A DNA stretch of 64,000 bases from Psococerastis gibbosa (lineage: Eukaryota; Arthropoda; Insecta; Psocodea; Psocidae). Below the pieces are notes generated by a model that saw only the letters and a list, made by a program, of their open reading frames with translations, was not told the origin of the DNA and searched no databases. Below are positions 10,308 to 24,590 of this stretch, piece by piece (position 1 is the first letter of the stretch; every line of letters begins with the position of its first letter). The stretch is from contig OZ020487.1 in the NCBI GenBank assembly GCA_963971405.1, positions 19,577,371 through 19,641,370 of the forward strand. The letters are read 5' to 3'. Position numbers and translations under genes: made by a program.

Positions 10308-12801
10308 GAGCCAAAATAAGCAAAATTAAGACACCTATATCTTTTTAAAACCTTTAAAAAAAAAAAAATAAGTAATTAGCTATTTTTCGTATTCTTGCCG
10401 TATGAATTTTTTTAAGCTTCATTTACACCGATGAACACGAAGGAGCAATTGCTCAATGTTAAGTACAATACATTGAGAGAAAATAAGCAAAATAAAGACA
10501 CCTATATCTTTTTAAAACCTTTAAAAAAAAAATAAGTAAATAGCTATTTTTCTTATTCTTGTCGAATGAATTTTTTTTAGCCACATTTACGCCGATGAAC
10601 ACGCAGGAACAATTGCTCAGTGTTAAGTACAATACAATGAGCCAAAATAAGCAAAATTAAGACACCTATATCTTTTTAAAACCTTTAAAAAAAAATAAAA
10701 TAAGCAAATAGCTATTTTTCTTATTCTTGTCGAATGAATTTTTTTTAGCTACATTTACACCGATGAACACGCAGGAGCAATTGCTCAATGTTAAGTACAA
10801 TACAGTGAGCCAAAATAAGCAAAATTAAGACACTCATATCATATCAAGACCTTTAAAAAAAAAAATAAGTATATAGCTATTTTTCGTATTCTTGTCGAAT
10901 GAATTTTTTGTAGCTACATTTACACCGATGAACACGCTGGAGCAATTGCCTAATGTTAGATACAGTACAGTGAGCCAAAATAAGCAAAATTAAGACACCT
11001 ATATCTTTTTAAAACCTTTAAAAAAAATAAAATAAGTAAATAGCTATTTTTCTTATTCTTGTCGAATGAATTTTTTTTAGCTACATTTACACCGATGAAC
11101 ACGCAGGAGCAATTGCTCAATGTTAAGTACAATACAATGAGCCAAAATAAGCAAAATTAAGACACCAATATCTTTTTAAAACCTTTAAAAAAAATAAAAT
11201 AAGTAAATAGCTATTTTTCTTATTCTTGTCGAATGAATTTTTTTTAGCTACATTTACACCGATGAACACGCAGGAGCAATTGCTCAATGTTAAGTACAAT
11301 ACAATGAGCCAAAATAAGCAAAATTAAGACACTCATATCATATCAAGACCTTTAAAAAAAAAAATAAGTATATAGCTATTTTTCGAATTCTTGTCGAATG
11401 AATTTTTTGTAGCTACATTTACACCGATGAACACGCTGGAGCAATTGCCTAATGTTAGATACAATACAATGAGCCAAAATAAGCAAAATTAAGACACCTA
11501 TATCTTTTTAAAACCTTTAAAAAAAATAAAATAAGTAATTAGCTATTTTTCGTATTCTTGCCGTATGAATTTTTTTAAGCTACATTTACACCGATGAACA
11601 CGCAGGAGCAATTGCTCAATGTTAAGTACAATACATGGAGCCAAAATAAGCAAAATAAAGACACCTATATCTTTTTAAAACCTTTAAAAAAAAAAATAAG
11701 TAAATAGCTATTTTTCTTATTCTTGTCGAATGAATTTTTTTTAGCCACATTTACACCGATGAACACGCAGGAACAATTGCTCAATGTTAAGTACAATACA
11801 GTGAGCCAAAATTAGCAAAATTAAGACACCTATATCTTTTTAAAACCTTTAAAAAAAATAAAATAAGTAAATAGCTATTTTTCTTATTCTTGACGAATGA
11901 ATTTTTTTCAGCTACATTTACACCGATGAACACGCAGGAGCAATTGCTCAACGTTAAGTACAATAAAATGAGCCAAAATAAGCAAAATTAAGACACTCAT
12001 ATCATATCAAGACCTTTAAAAAAAAAAATAAGTATATAGCTATTTTTCGTATTCTTGTCGAATGAATTTTTTGTAGCTACATTTACACCGATGAACACGC
12101 TGGAGCAATTGCCTAATGTTAGATACAGTACAGTGAGCCAAAATAACCAAAATTAAGACACCTATATCTTTTTAAAACCTTTAAAAAAAAATAAAATAAG
12201 TAATTAGCTATTTTTCGTATTCTTGCCGTATGAATTTTTTTAAGCTTCATTTACACCGATGAACACGAAGGAGCAATTGCTCAATGTTAAGTACAATACA
12301 TTGAGCCAAAATGAGCAAAATAAAGGCACCTATATCTTTTTAAAACCTTTAAAAAAAATAAAATAAGTAAATAGCTATTTTTCTTATTCTTGTCGAATGA
12401 ATTTTTTTTAGCCACATTTACACCGATGAACACGCAAGAACAATTGCTCAATGTTAAGTACAATACAATGAGCCAAAATAAGCAAAATTAAGACACCTAT
12501 ATCTTTTTAAAACCTTTAAAAAAAATAAAATAAGTAAATAGCTATTTTTCTTATTCTTGTCGAATGAATTTTTTTTAGCTACATTTACACCGATGAACAC
12601 GCAGGAGCAATTGGTCAATGTTAAGTACGATACATTGAGCCAAAATAAGCAAAATTAAGACACTCATATCATATCAAGACCTTTAAAAAAAAAAATAAGT
12701 ATATAGCTATTTTTCGTATTCTTGTCGAATGAATTTTTTGTAGCTACATTTACACCGATGAACACGCTGTAGCAATTGCCTAATGTTAGATACAGCACAG
12801 T
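10308..12801. repeat. Higher-order unit X, copy 2 (2494 bp)
   Basis: It has the same 15-monomer order as 1174-3667, with offset 9134 at GAATTC (11385) and at the 'aaaggcacc' A monomer (12303). It carries the derived A variant 'gagagaaaataag' at 10475, absent from copy 1. Its last C monomer ends 'cgctgtagc', 'cagcacag', unlike the 'gatgtacaagc' end of copy 1. It is followed immediately by a third copy at +2494. Confidence 0.87.
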
Positions 12802-15295
12802 GAGCCAAAATAAGCAAAATTAAGACACCTATATCTTTTTAAAACCTTTAAAAAAAAAAAAATAAGTAATTAGCTATTTTTCGTATTCTTGCCGTATGAA
12901 TTTTTTTAAGCTTCATTTACACCGATGAACACGAAGGAGCAATTGCTCAATGTTAAGTACAATACATTGAGAGAAAATAAGCAAAATAAAGACACCTATA
13001 TCTTTTTAAAACCTTTAAAAAAAAAATAAGTAAATAGCTATTTTTCTTATTCTTGTCGAATGAATTTTTTTTAGCCACATTTACGCCGATGAACACGCAG
13101 GAACAATTGCTCAGTGTTAAGTACAATACAATGAGCCAAAATAAGCAAAATTAAGACACCTATATCTTTTTAAAACCTTTAAAAAAAAATAAAATAAGCA
13201 AATAGCTATTTTTCTTATTCTTGTCGAATGAATTTTTTTTAGCTACATTTACACCGATGAACACGCAGGAGCAATTGCTCAATGTTAAGTACAATACAGT
13301 GAGCCAAAATAAGCAAAATTAAGACACTCATATCATATCAAGACCTTTAAAAAAAAAAATAAGTATATAGCTATTTTTCGTATTCTTGTCGAATGAATTT
13401 TTTGTAGCTACATTTACACCGATGAACACGCTGGAGCAATTGCCTAATGTTAGATACAGTACAGTGAGCCAAAATAAGCAAAATTAAGACACCTATATCT
13501 TTTTAAAACCTTTAAAAAAAATAAAATAAGTAAATAGCTATTTTTCTTATTCTTGTCGAATGAATTTTTTTTAGCTACATTTACACCGATGAACACGCAG
13601 GAGCAATTGCTCAATGTTAAGTACAATACAATGAGCCAAAATAAGCAAAATTAAGACACCAATATCTTTTTAAAACCTTTAAAAAAAATAAAATAAGTAA
13701 ATAGCTATTTTTCTTATTCTTGTCGAATGAATTTTTTTTAGCTACATTTACACCGATGAACACGCAGGAGCAATTGCTCAATGTTAAGTACAATACAATG
13801 AGCCAAAATAAGCAAAATTAAGACACTCATATCATATCAAGACCTTTAAAAAAAAAAAAAAGTATATAGCTATTTTTCGAATTCTTGTCGAATGAATTTT
13901 TTGTAGCTACATTTACACCGATGAACACGCTGGAGCAATTGCCTAATGTTAGATACAATACAATGAGCCAAAATAAGCAAAATTAAGACACCTATATCTT
14001 TTTAAAACCTTTAAAAAAAATAAAATAAGTAATTAGCTATTTTTCGTATTCTTGCCGTATGAATTTTTTTAAGCTACATTTACACCGATGAACACGCAGG
14101 AGCAATTGCTCAATGTTAAGTACAATACATGGAGCCAAAATAAGCAAAATAAAGACACCTATATCTTTTTAAAACCTTTAAAAAAAAAAATAAGTAAATA
14201 GCTATTTTTCTTATTCTTGTCGAATGAATTTTTTTTAGCCACATTTACACCGATGAACACGCAGGAACAATTGCTCAATGTTAAGTACAATACAATGAGC
14301 CAAAATTAGCAAAATTAAGACACCTATATCTTTTTAAAACCTTTAAAAAAAATAAAATAAGTAAATAGCTATTTTTCTTATTCTTGACGAATGAATTTTT
14401 TTCAGCTACATTTACACCGATGAACACGCAGGAGCAATTGCTCAACGTTAAGTACAATAAAATGAGCCAAAATAAGCAAAATTAAGACACTCATATCATA
14501 TCAAGACCTTTAAAAAAAAAAATAAGTATATAGCTATTTTTCGTATTCTTGTCGAATGAATTTTTTGTAGCTACATTTACACCGATGAACACGCTGGAGC
14601 AATTGCCTAATGTTAGATACAGTACAGTGAGCCAAAATAACCAAAATTAAGACACCTATATCTTTTGAAAACCTTTAAAAAAAAATAAAATAAGTAATTA
14701 GCTATTTTTCGTATTCTTGCCGTATGAATTTTTTTAAGCTTCATTTACACCGATGAACACGAAGGAGCAATTGCTCAATGTTAAGTACAATACATTGAGC
14801 CAAAATGAGCAAAATAAAGGCACCTATATCTTTTTAAAACCTTTAAAAAAAATAAAATAAGTAAATAGCTATTTTTCTTATTCTTGTCGAATGAATTTTT
14901 TTTAGCCACATTTACACCGATGAACACGCAAGAACAATTGCTCAATGTTAAGTACAATACAATGAGCCAAAATAAGCAAAATTAAGACACCTATATCTTT
15001 TTAAAACCTTTAAAAAAAATAAAATAAGTAAATAGCTATTTTTCTTATTCTTGTCGAATGAATTTTTTTTAGCTACATTTACACCGATGAACACGCAGGA
15101 GCAATTGGTCAATGTTAAGTACGATACATTGAGCCAAAATAAGCAAAATTAAGACACTCATATCATATCAAGACCTTTAAAAAAAAAAATAAGTATATAG
15201 CTATTTTTCGTATTCTTGTCGAATGAATTTTTTGTAGCTACATTTACACCGATGAACACGCTGGAGCAATTGCATAATGTTAGATACAATACAAT
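12802..15295. repeat. Higher-order unit X, copy 3 (2494 bp)
   Basis: This is a tandem copy of 10308-12801: 'gagagaaaataag' 12969, GAATTC 13879 and the 'aaaggcacc' monomer 14797, all at +2494. It has private changes such as an A-run without the usual t near 13858 ('aaaaagtatatag') and 'tcttttgaaaacc' near 14662. It ends with a 'gcataatg' C monomer that leads into the F monomer opening the next unit. Confidence 0.87.
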
Positions 15296-17784
15296 GAGCC
15301 AAAATAAGCCAAACTAAGACACCCGTGTCATATCAAGACCTTTAAAAAAATAAAATAAGTATATAGCTATTTTTCTTATTCTTGTCGAATGAATTTTTTT
15401 TAGCTACATTTACACCGATGAACACGCAGGAGCAATTGCTCAGTGTTAAGAACAATACAATGAGCCAAAATAAGCAAAATTAAGACACCTATATCTTTTT
15501 AAAACCTTTAAAAAAAATAAAATAAGCAAATAGCTATTTTTCTTATTCTTGTCGAATGAATTTTTTTTAGCTACATTTACACCGATGAACACGCAGGAGC
15601 AATTGCTCAGTGTTAAGAACAATACAATGAGCCAAAATAAGCAAAATTAAGACACCTATATCTTTTTAAAACCTTTAAAAAAAATAAAATAAGCAAATAG
15701 CTATTTTTCTTATTCTTGTCGAATGAATTTTTTTTAGCTACATTTACACCGATGAACACGCAGGAGCAATTGCTCAATGTTAAGTACAATACAATGAGCC
15801 AAAATAAGCAAAATTAAGACACTCATATCATATCAAGACCTTTAAAAAAAAAAATAAGTATATAGCTATTTTTCTTATTCTTGTCGAATGAATTTTTTTC
15901 AGCTACATTTACACCGATGAACACGCAGGAGCAATTGCTCAATGTTAAGTACAATACAATGAGCCAAAATAAGCAAAATTAAGACACTCATATCATATCA
16001 AGACCTTTAAAAAAAAAAATAAGTATATAGCTATTTTTCGTATTCTTGTCGAATGAATTTTTTGTAGCTACATTTACACCGATGAACACGCTGTAGCAAT
16101 TGCCTAATGTTAGATACAGTACAGTGAGCCAAAATAAGCAAAATTAAGACACCTATATCTTTTTAAAACCTTTAAAAAAAAATAAAATAAGTAATTAGCT
16201 ATTTTTCGTATTCTTGCCGTATGAATTTTTTTAAGCTTCATTTACACCGATGAACACGAAGGAGCAATTGCTCAATGTTAAGTACAATACATTGAGCCAA
16301 AATAAGCAAAATAAAGACACCTTTATCTTTTTAAAACCTTTAAAAAAAAAATAAGTAAATAGCTATTTTTCTTATTCTTGTCGAATGAATTTTTTTTAGC
16401 CACATTTACGCCGATGAACACGCAGGAACAATTGCTCAGTGTTAAGTACAATACAATGAGCCAAAATAAGCAAAATTAAGACACCTATATCTTTTTAAAA
16501 CCTTTAAAAAAAATAAAATAAGTAATTAGCTATTTTTCGTATTCTTGCCGTATGAATTTTTTTAAGCTATATTTACACCGATGAACACGCAGGAGCAATT
16601 GCTCAATGTTAAGTACAATACATTGAGCCAAAATAAGCAAAATAAAGACACCTATATCTTTTTAAAACCTTTAAAAAAAAATAAGTAAATAGCTATTTTT
16701 CGTATTCTTGTCGAATGAATTTTTTTTAGCCTCATTTACGCCGATGAACACGCAGGAACAATTGCTCAGTGTTAAGAACAATACAATGAGCCAAAATAAG
16801 CAAAATTAAGACACCTATATCTTTTTAAAAACTTTAAAAAAAATAAAATAAGCAAATAGCTATTTTTCTTATTCTTGTCGAATGAATTTTTTTTAGCTAC
16901 ATTTACACCGATGAACACGCAGGAGCAATTGCTCAATGTTAAGTACAATACAATGAGCCAAAATAAGCAAAATTAAGACACTCATATCATATCAAGACCT
17001 TTAAAAAAAAAAAAAAGTATATAGCTATTTTTCGTATTCTTGTCGAATGAATTTTTTGTAGCTACATTTACACCGATGAACACGCTGGAGCAATTGCCTA
17101 ATGTTAGATACAATACAATGAGCCAAAATAAGCAAAATTAAGACACCTATATCTTTTTAAAACCTTTAAAAAAAATAAAATAAATAATTAGCTATTTTTC
17201 GTATTCTTGCCGTATGAATTTTTTTAAGCTACATTTACACCGATGAACACGCAGGAGCAATTGCTCAATGTTAATAACAATACTTGGAGCCAAAATGAGC
17301 AAAATAAAGACACCTATATCTTTTTAAAACCTTTAAAAAAAAAAAATAAGTAAATCGCTATTTTTCTTATTCTTGTCGAATGAATTTTTTTTAGCCACAT
17401 TTACACCGATGAACACGCAAGAACAATTGCTCAATGTTAAGTACAATACAATGAGCCAAAATAAGCAAAATTAAGACACCTATATCTTTTTAAAACCTTT
17501 AAAAAAAATAAAATAAGTAAATAGCTATTTTTCTTATTCTTGTCGAATGAATTTTTTTTAGCTACATTTACACCGATGAACACGCAGGAGCAATTGCTCA
17601 ATGTTAAGTACGATACATTGAGCCAAAATAAGCAAAATTAAGACACTCATATCATATCAAGACCTTTAAAAAAAAAAATAAGTATATAGCTATTTTTCGT
17701 ATTCTTGTCGAATGAATTTTTTGTAGCTACATTTACACCGATGAACACGCTGGAGCAATTGCATAATGTTAGATACAATACAAT
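15296..17784. repeat. Higher-order unit Y, copy 3 (15 monomers, 2489 bp)
   Basis: The order is F B B C C D A D A B C D A B C. It opens with the 'cacccgtgtc' monomer and keeps the Y signature (paired C, A-D-A, 'cacctttatc' near 16319, 'aataacaatacttgg' near 17275). Near 17320-17410 the 'ttggagcc' A monomer switches to the end typical of the 'aaaggcacc' A ('cgcaagaac'), so the last monomers come from an X unit. A private 'aaatcgctattt' at about 17354 breaks the left palindrome in that copy. Confidence 0.84.
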
Positions 17785-20274
17785 GAGCCAAAATAAGCCA
17801 AACTAAGACACCCGTGTCATATCAAGACCTTTAAAAAAATAAAATAAGTATATAGCTATTTTTCTTATTCTTGTCGAATGAATTTTTTTTAGCTACATTT
17901 ACACCGATGAACACGCAGGAGCAATTGCTCAGTGTTAAGAACAATACAATGAGCCAAAATAAGCAAAATTAAGACACCTATATCTTTTTAAAACCTTTAA
18001 AAAAAATAAAATAAGCAAATAGCTATTTTTCTTATTCTTGTCGAATGAATTTTTTTTAGCTACATTTACACCGATGAACACGCAGGAGCAATTGCTCAGT
18101 GTTAAGAACAATACAATGAGCCAAAATAAGCAAAATTAAGACACCTATATCTTTTTAAAACCTTTAAAAAAAATAAAATAAGCAAATAGCTATTTTTCTT
18201 ATTCTTGTCGAATGAATTTTTTTTAGCTACATTTACACCGATGAACACGCAGGAGCAATTGCTCAATGTTAAGTACAATACAATGAGCCAAAATAAGCAA
18301 AATTAAGACACTCATATCATATCAAGACCTTTAAAAAAAAAAATAAGTATATAGCTATTTTTCTTATTCTTGTCGAATGAATTTTTTTCAGCTACATTTA
18401 CACCGATGAACACGCAGGAGCAATTGCTCAATGTTAAGTACAATACAATGAGCCAAAATAAGCAAAATTAAGACACTCATATCATATCAAGACCTTTAAA
18501 AAAAAAAATAAGTATATAGCTATTTTTCGTATTCTTGTCGAATGAATTTTTTGTAGCTACATTTACACCGATGAACACGCTGTAGCAATTGCCTAATGTT
18601 AGATACAGTACAGTGAGCCAAAATAAGCAAAATTAAGACACCTATATCTTTTTAAAACCTTTAAAAAAAAATAAAATAAGTAATTAGCTATTTTTCGTAT
18701 TCTTGCCGTATGAATTTTTTTAAGCTTCATTTACACCGATGAACACGAAGGAGCAATTGCTCAATGTTAAGTACAATACATTGAGCCAAAATAAGCAAAA
18801 TAAAGACACCTTTATCTTTTTAAAACCTTTAAAAAAAAAATAAGTAAATAGCTATTTTTCTTATTCTTGTCGAATGAATTTTTTTTAGCCACATTTACGC
18901 CGATGAACACGCAGGAACAATTGCTCAGTGTTAAGTACAATACAATGAGCCAAAATAAGCAAAATTAAGACACCTATATCTTTTTAAAACCTTTAAAAAA
19001 AATAAAATAAGTAATTAGCTATTTTTCGTATTCTTGCCGTATGAATTTTTTTAAGCTATATTTACACCGATGAACACGCAGGAGCAATTGCTCAATGTTA
19101 AGTACAATACATTGAGCCAAAATAAGCAAAATAAAGACACCTATATCTTTTTAAAACCTTTAAAAAAAAATAAGTAAATAGCTATTTTTCTTATTCTTGT
19201 CGAATGAATTTTTTTTAGCCACATTTACGCCGATGAACACGCAGGAACAATTGCTCAGTGTTAAGAACAATACAATGAGCCAAAATAAGCAAAATTAAGA
19301 CACCTATATCTTTTTAAAAACTTTAAAAAAAATAAAATAAGCAAATAGCTATTTTTCTTATTCTTGTCGAATGAATTTTTTTTAGCTACATTTACACCGA
19401 TGAACACGCAGGAGCAATTGCTCAATGTTAAGTACAATACAATGAGCCAAAATAAGCAAAATTAAGACACTCATATCATATCAAGACCTTTAAAAAAAAA
19501 AATAAGTATATAGCTATTTTTCGTATTCTTGTCGAATGAATTTTTTGTAGCTACATTTACACCGATGAACACGCTGGAGCAATTGCCTAATGTTAGATAC
19601 AATACAATGAGCCAAAATAAGCAAAATTAAGACACCTATATCTTTTTAAAACCTTTAAAAAAAATAAAATAAGTAATTAGCTATTTTTCGTATTCTTGCC
19701 GTATGAATTTTTTTAAGCTACATTTACACCGATGAACACGCAGGAGCAATTGCTCAATGTTAATAACAATACTTGGAGCCAAAATAAGCAAAATAAAGAC
19801 ACCTATATCTTTTTAAAACCTTTAAAAAAAAAAAATAAGTAAATAGCTATTTTTCTTATTCTTGTCGAATGAATTTTTTGTAGCCACATTTACACCGATG
19901 AACACGCAGGAACAATTGCTCAATGTTAAGTACAATACAATGAGCCAAAATTAGCAAAATTAAGACACCTATATCTTTTTAAAACCTTTAAAAAAAATAA
20001 AATAAGTAAATAGCTATTTTTCTTATTCTTGTCGAATGAATTTTTTTCAGCTACATTTACACCGATGAACACGCAGGAGCAATTGCTCAATGTTAAGTAC
20101 AATACAATGAGCCAAAATAAGCAAAATTAAGACACTCATATCATATCAAGACCTTTAAAAAAAAAAAAAAAGTATATAGCTATTTTTCGTATTCTTGTCG
20201 AATGAATTTTTTGTAGCTACATTTACACCGATGAACACGCTGTAGCAATTGCCTAATGTTAGATACAGTACAGT
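17785..20274. repeat. Higher-order unit Y, copy 4 (15 monomers)
   Basis: This is a tandem copy of 15296-17784: F monomers 15296 and 17785, and 'ttggagcc' 17287 and 19776, both +2489. After 19776 it continues as the 29-monomer block rather than the hybrid end of copy 3. A private 'ttttttgtagccac' near 19877 joins a C-like T-run end to an A monomer. Confidence 0.84.
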
Positions 20275-23200
20275 GAGCCAAAATAAGCAAAATTAAGACA
20301 CCTATATCTTTTTAAAACCTTTAAAAAAAAAAAAATAAGTAATTAGCTATTTTTCGTATTCTTGCCGTATGAATTTTTTTAAGCTTCATTTACACCGATG
20401 AACACGAAGGAGCAATTGCTCAATGTTAAGTATAATACATTGAGCCAAAATAAGCAAAATAAAGACACCTATATCTTTTTAAAACCTTTAAAAAAAAAAT
20501 AAGTAAATAGCTATTTTTCTTATTCTTGTCGAATGAATTTTTTTTAGCCACATTTACGCCGATGAACACGCAGGAACAATTGCTCAGTGTTAAGTACAAT
20601 ACAATGAGCCAAAATGAGCAAAATTAAGACACCTATATCTTTTTAAAACCTTTAAAAAAAAATAAAATAAGCAAATAGCTATTTTTCTTATTCTTGTCGA
20701 ATGAATTTTTTTTAGCTACATTTACACCGATGAACACGCAGGAGCAATTGCTCAATGTTAAGTACAATACAGTGAGCCAAAATAAGCAAAATTAAGACAC
20801 TCATATCATATCAAGACCTTTAAAAAAAAAAATAAGTATATAGCTATTTTTCGTATTCTTGTCGAATGAATTTTTTGTAGCTACATTTACACCGATGAAC
20901 ACGCTGGAGCAATTGCCTAATGTTAGATACAGTACAGTGAGCCAAAATAAGCAAAATTAAGACACCTATATCTTTTTAAAACCTTTAAAAAAAATAAAAT
21001 AAGTAAATAGCTATTTTTCTTATTCTTGTCGAATGAATTTTTTTTAGCTACATTTACACCGATGAACACGCAGGAGCAATTGCTCAATGTTAAGTACAAT
21101 ACAATGAGCCAAAATAAGCAAAATTAAGACACCAATATCTTTTTAAAACCTTTAAAAAAAATAAAATAAGTAAATAGCTATTTTTCTTATTCTTGTCGAA
21201 TGAATTTTTTTTAGCTACATTTACACCGATGAACACGCAGGAGCAATTGCTCAATGTTAAGTACAATACAATGAGCCAAAATAAGCAAAATTAAGACACT
21301 CATATCATATCAAGACCTTTAAAAAAAAAAATAAGTATATAGCTATTTTTCGAATTCTTGTCGAATGAATTTTTTGTAGCTACATTTACACCGATGAACA
21401 CGCTGGAGCAATTGCCTAATGTTAGATACAATACAATGAGCCAAAATAAGCAAAATTAAGACACCTATATCTTTTTAAAACCTTTAAAAAAAATAAAATA
21501 AGTAATTAGCTATTTTTCGTATTCTTGCCGTATGAATTTTTTTAAGCTACATTTACACCGATGAACACGCAGGAGCAATTGCTCAATGTTAAGTACAATA
21601 CATGGAGCCAAAATAAGCAAAATAAAGACACCTATATCTTTTTAAAACCTTTAAAAAAAAAAATAAGTAAATAGCTATTTTTCTTATTCTTGTCGAATGA
21701 ATTTTTTTTAGCCACATTTACACCGATGAACACGCAGGAACAATTGCTCAATGTTAAGTACAATACAATGAGCCAAAATAAGCAAAATTAAGACACTCAT
21801 ATCATATCAAGACCTTAAAAAAAAAAAATAAGTATATAGCTATTTTTCGTATTCTTGACGAATGAATTTTTTTCAGCTACATTTACACCGATGAACACGC
21901 AGGAGCAATTGCTCAACGTTAAGTACAATACAATGAGCCAAAATAAGCAAAATAAAGACACTCATATCATATCAAGACCTTTAAAAAAAAAAATAAGTAT
22001 ATAGCTATTTTTCGTATTCTTGTCGAATGAATTTTTTGTAGCTACATTTACACCGATGAACACGCTGGAGCAATTGCCTAATGTTAGATACAGTACAGTG
22101 AGCCAAAATAACCAAAATTAAGACACCTATATCTTTTTAAAACCTTTAAAAAAAAATAAAATAAGTAATTAGCTATTTTTCGTATTCTTGCCGTATGAAT
22201 TTTTTTAAGCTTCATTTACACCGATGAACACGAAGGAGCAATTGCTCAATGTTAAGTACAATACATTGAGCCAAAATGAGCAAAATAAAGGCACCTATAT
22301 CTTTTTAAAACCTTTAAAAAAAATAAAATAAGTAAATAGCTATTTTTCTTATTCTTGTCGAATGAATTTTTTTTAGCCACATTTACACCGATGAACACGC
22401 AAGAACAATTGCTCAATGTTAAGTACAATACAATGAGCCAAAATAAGCAAAATTAAGACACCTATATCTTTTTAAAACCTTTAAAAAAAATAAAATAAGT
22501 AAATAGCTATTTTTCTTATTCTTGTCGAATGAATTTTTTTTAGCTACATTTACACCGATGAACACGCAGGAGCAATTGGTCAATGTTAAGTACGATACAT
22601 TGAGCCAAAATAAGCAAAATTAAGACACTCATATCATATCAAGACCTTTAAAAAAAAAAATAAGTATATAGCTATTTTTCGTATTCTTGTCGAATGAATT
22701 TTTTGTAGCTACATTTACACCGATGAACACGCTGGAGCAATTGCATAATGTTAGATACAATACAATGAGCCAAAATAAGCCAAACTAAGACACCCGTGTC
22801 ATATCAAGACCTTTAAAAAAATAAAATAAGTATATAGCTATTTTTCGTATTCTTGTCGAATGAATTTTTTGTAGCTACATTTACACCGATGTACAAGCAG
22901 GAGCAAGTGGTCAATGTTAAGTACAATACAATGAGCCAAAATAAGCAAAATTAAGACACCTATATCTTTTTAAAACCTTTAAAAAAAATAAAATAAGCAA
23001 ATAGCTATTTTTCTTATTCTTGTCGAATGAATTTTTTTTAGCTACATTTACACCGATGAACACGCAGGAGCAATTGCTCAATGTTAAGTACAATACAATG
23101 AGCCAAAATAAGCAAAATTAAGACACTCATATCATATCAAGACCTTTAAAAAAAAAAATAAGTATATAGCTATTTTTCTTATTCTTGTCGAATGAATTTT

Positions 23201-24590
23201 TTTCAGCTACATTTACACCGATGAACACGCAGGAGCAATTGCTCAATGTTAAGTACAATACAATGAGCCAAAATAAGCAAAATTAAGACACTCATATCAT
23301 ATCAAGACCTTTAAAAAAAAAAATAAGTATATAGCTATTTTTCGTATTCTTGTCGAATGAATTTTTTGTAGCTACATTTACACCGATGAACACGCTGTAG
23401 CAATTGCCTAATGTTAGATACAGTACAGTGAGCCAAAATAAGCAAAATTAAGACACCTATATCTTTTTAAAACCTTTAAAAAAAAATAAAATAAGTAATT
23501 AGCTATTTTTCGTATTCTTGCCGTATGAATTTTTTTAAGCTTCATTTACACCGATGAACACGAAGGAGCAATTGCTCAATGTTAAGTACAATACATTGAG
23601 CCAAAATAAGCAAAATAAAGACACCTTTATCTTTTTAAAACCTTTAAAAAAAAAATAAGTAAATAGCTATTTTTCTTATTCTTGTCGAATGAATTTTTTT
23701 TAGCCACATTTACGCCGATGAACACGCAGGAACAATTGCTCAGTGTTAAGTACAATACAATGAGCCAAAATAAGCAAAATTAAGACACCTATATCTTTTT
23801 AAAACCTTTAAAAAAAATAAAATAAGTAATTAGCTATTTTTCGTATTCTTGCCGTATGAATTTTTTTAAGCTATATTTACACCGATGAACACGCAGGAGC
23901 AATTGCTCAATGTTAAGTACAATACATTGAGCCAAAATAAGCAAAATAAAGACACCTATATCTATTTAAAACCTTTAAAAAAAAATAAGTAAATAGCTAT
24001 TTTTCTTATTCTTGTCGAATGAATTTTTTTTAGCCACATTTACGCCGATGAACACGCAGGAACAATTGCTCAGTGTTAAGAACAATACAATGAGCCAAAA
24101 TAAGCAAAATTAAGACACCTATATCTTTTTAAAAACTTTAAAAAAAATAAAATAAGCAAATAGCTATTTTTCTTATTCTTGTCGAATGAATTTTTTTTAG
24201 CTACATTTACACCGATGAACACGCAGGAGCAATTGCTCAATGTTAAGTACAATACAATGAGCCAAAATAAGCAAAATTAAGACACTCATATCATATCAAG
24301 ACCTTTAAAAAAAAAAATAAGTATATAGCTATTTTTCGTATTCTTGTCGAATGAATTTTTTGTAGCTACATTTACACCGATGAACACGCTGGAGCAATTG
24401 CCTAATGTTAGATACAATACAATGAGCCAAAATAAGCAAAATTAAGACACCTATATCTTTTTAAAACCTTTAAAAAAAATAAAATAAGTAATTAGCTATT
24501 TTTCGTATTCTTGCCGTATGAATTTTTTTAAGCTACATTTACACCGATGAACACGCAGGAGCAATTGCTCAATGTTAAGTACAATACTTG
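19776..24590. repeat. 29-monomer block, copy 2 (about 4815 bp)
   Basis: Monomer by monomer this follows 675-5490. It contains X (20275-22766; GAATTC 21352, 'aaaggcacc' A 22268) and then an F-led Y (22767 onward, with paired C near 23100-23270 and 'cacctttatc' near 23625). Differences are a C/B hybrid at 21770-21934 replacing a plain B, an F monomer instead of the gcctaaat monomer, and private 'tatctatttaaaacc' near 23959. The two copies lie about 19.1 kb apart, so the block is dispersed within the array rather than adjacent. Confidence 0.82.
21770..21934. repeat. Hybrid C/B monomer (conversion-like patch)
   Basis: In the other X units this position is a B monomer with 'aaaattagc' and 'cttgacg'. 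Here the first two-thirds is C ('cactcatatc', 'tatatagc', 'ttcgtattc') and the end returns to the local sequence ('cttgacgaatg', 'tcagctac'). Monomer count and neighbours are unchanged. That fits a short gene-conversion tract better than an exchange. Confidence 0.72.
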
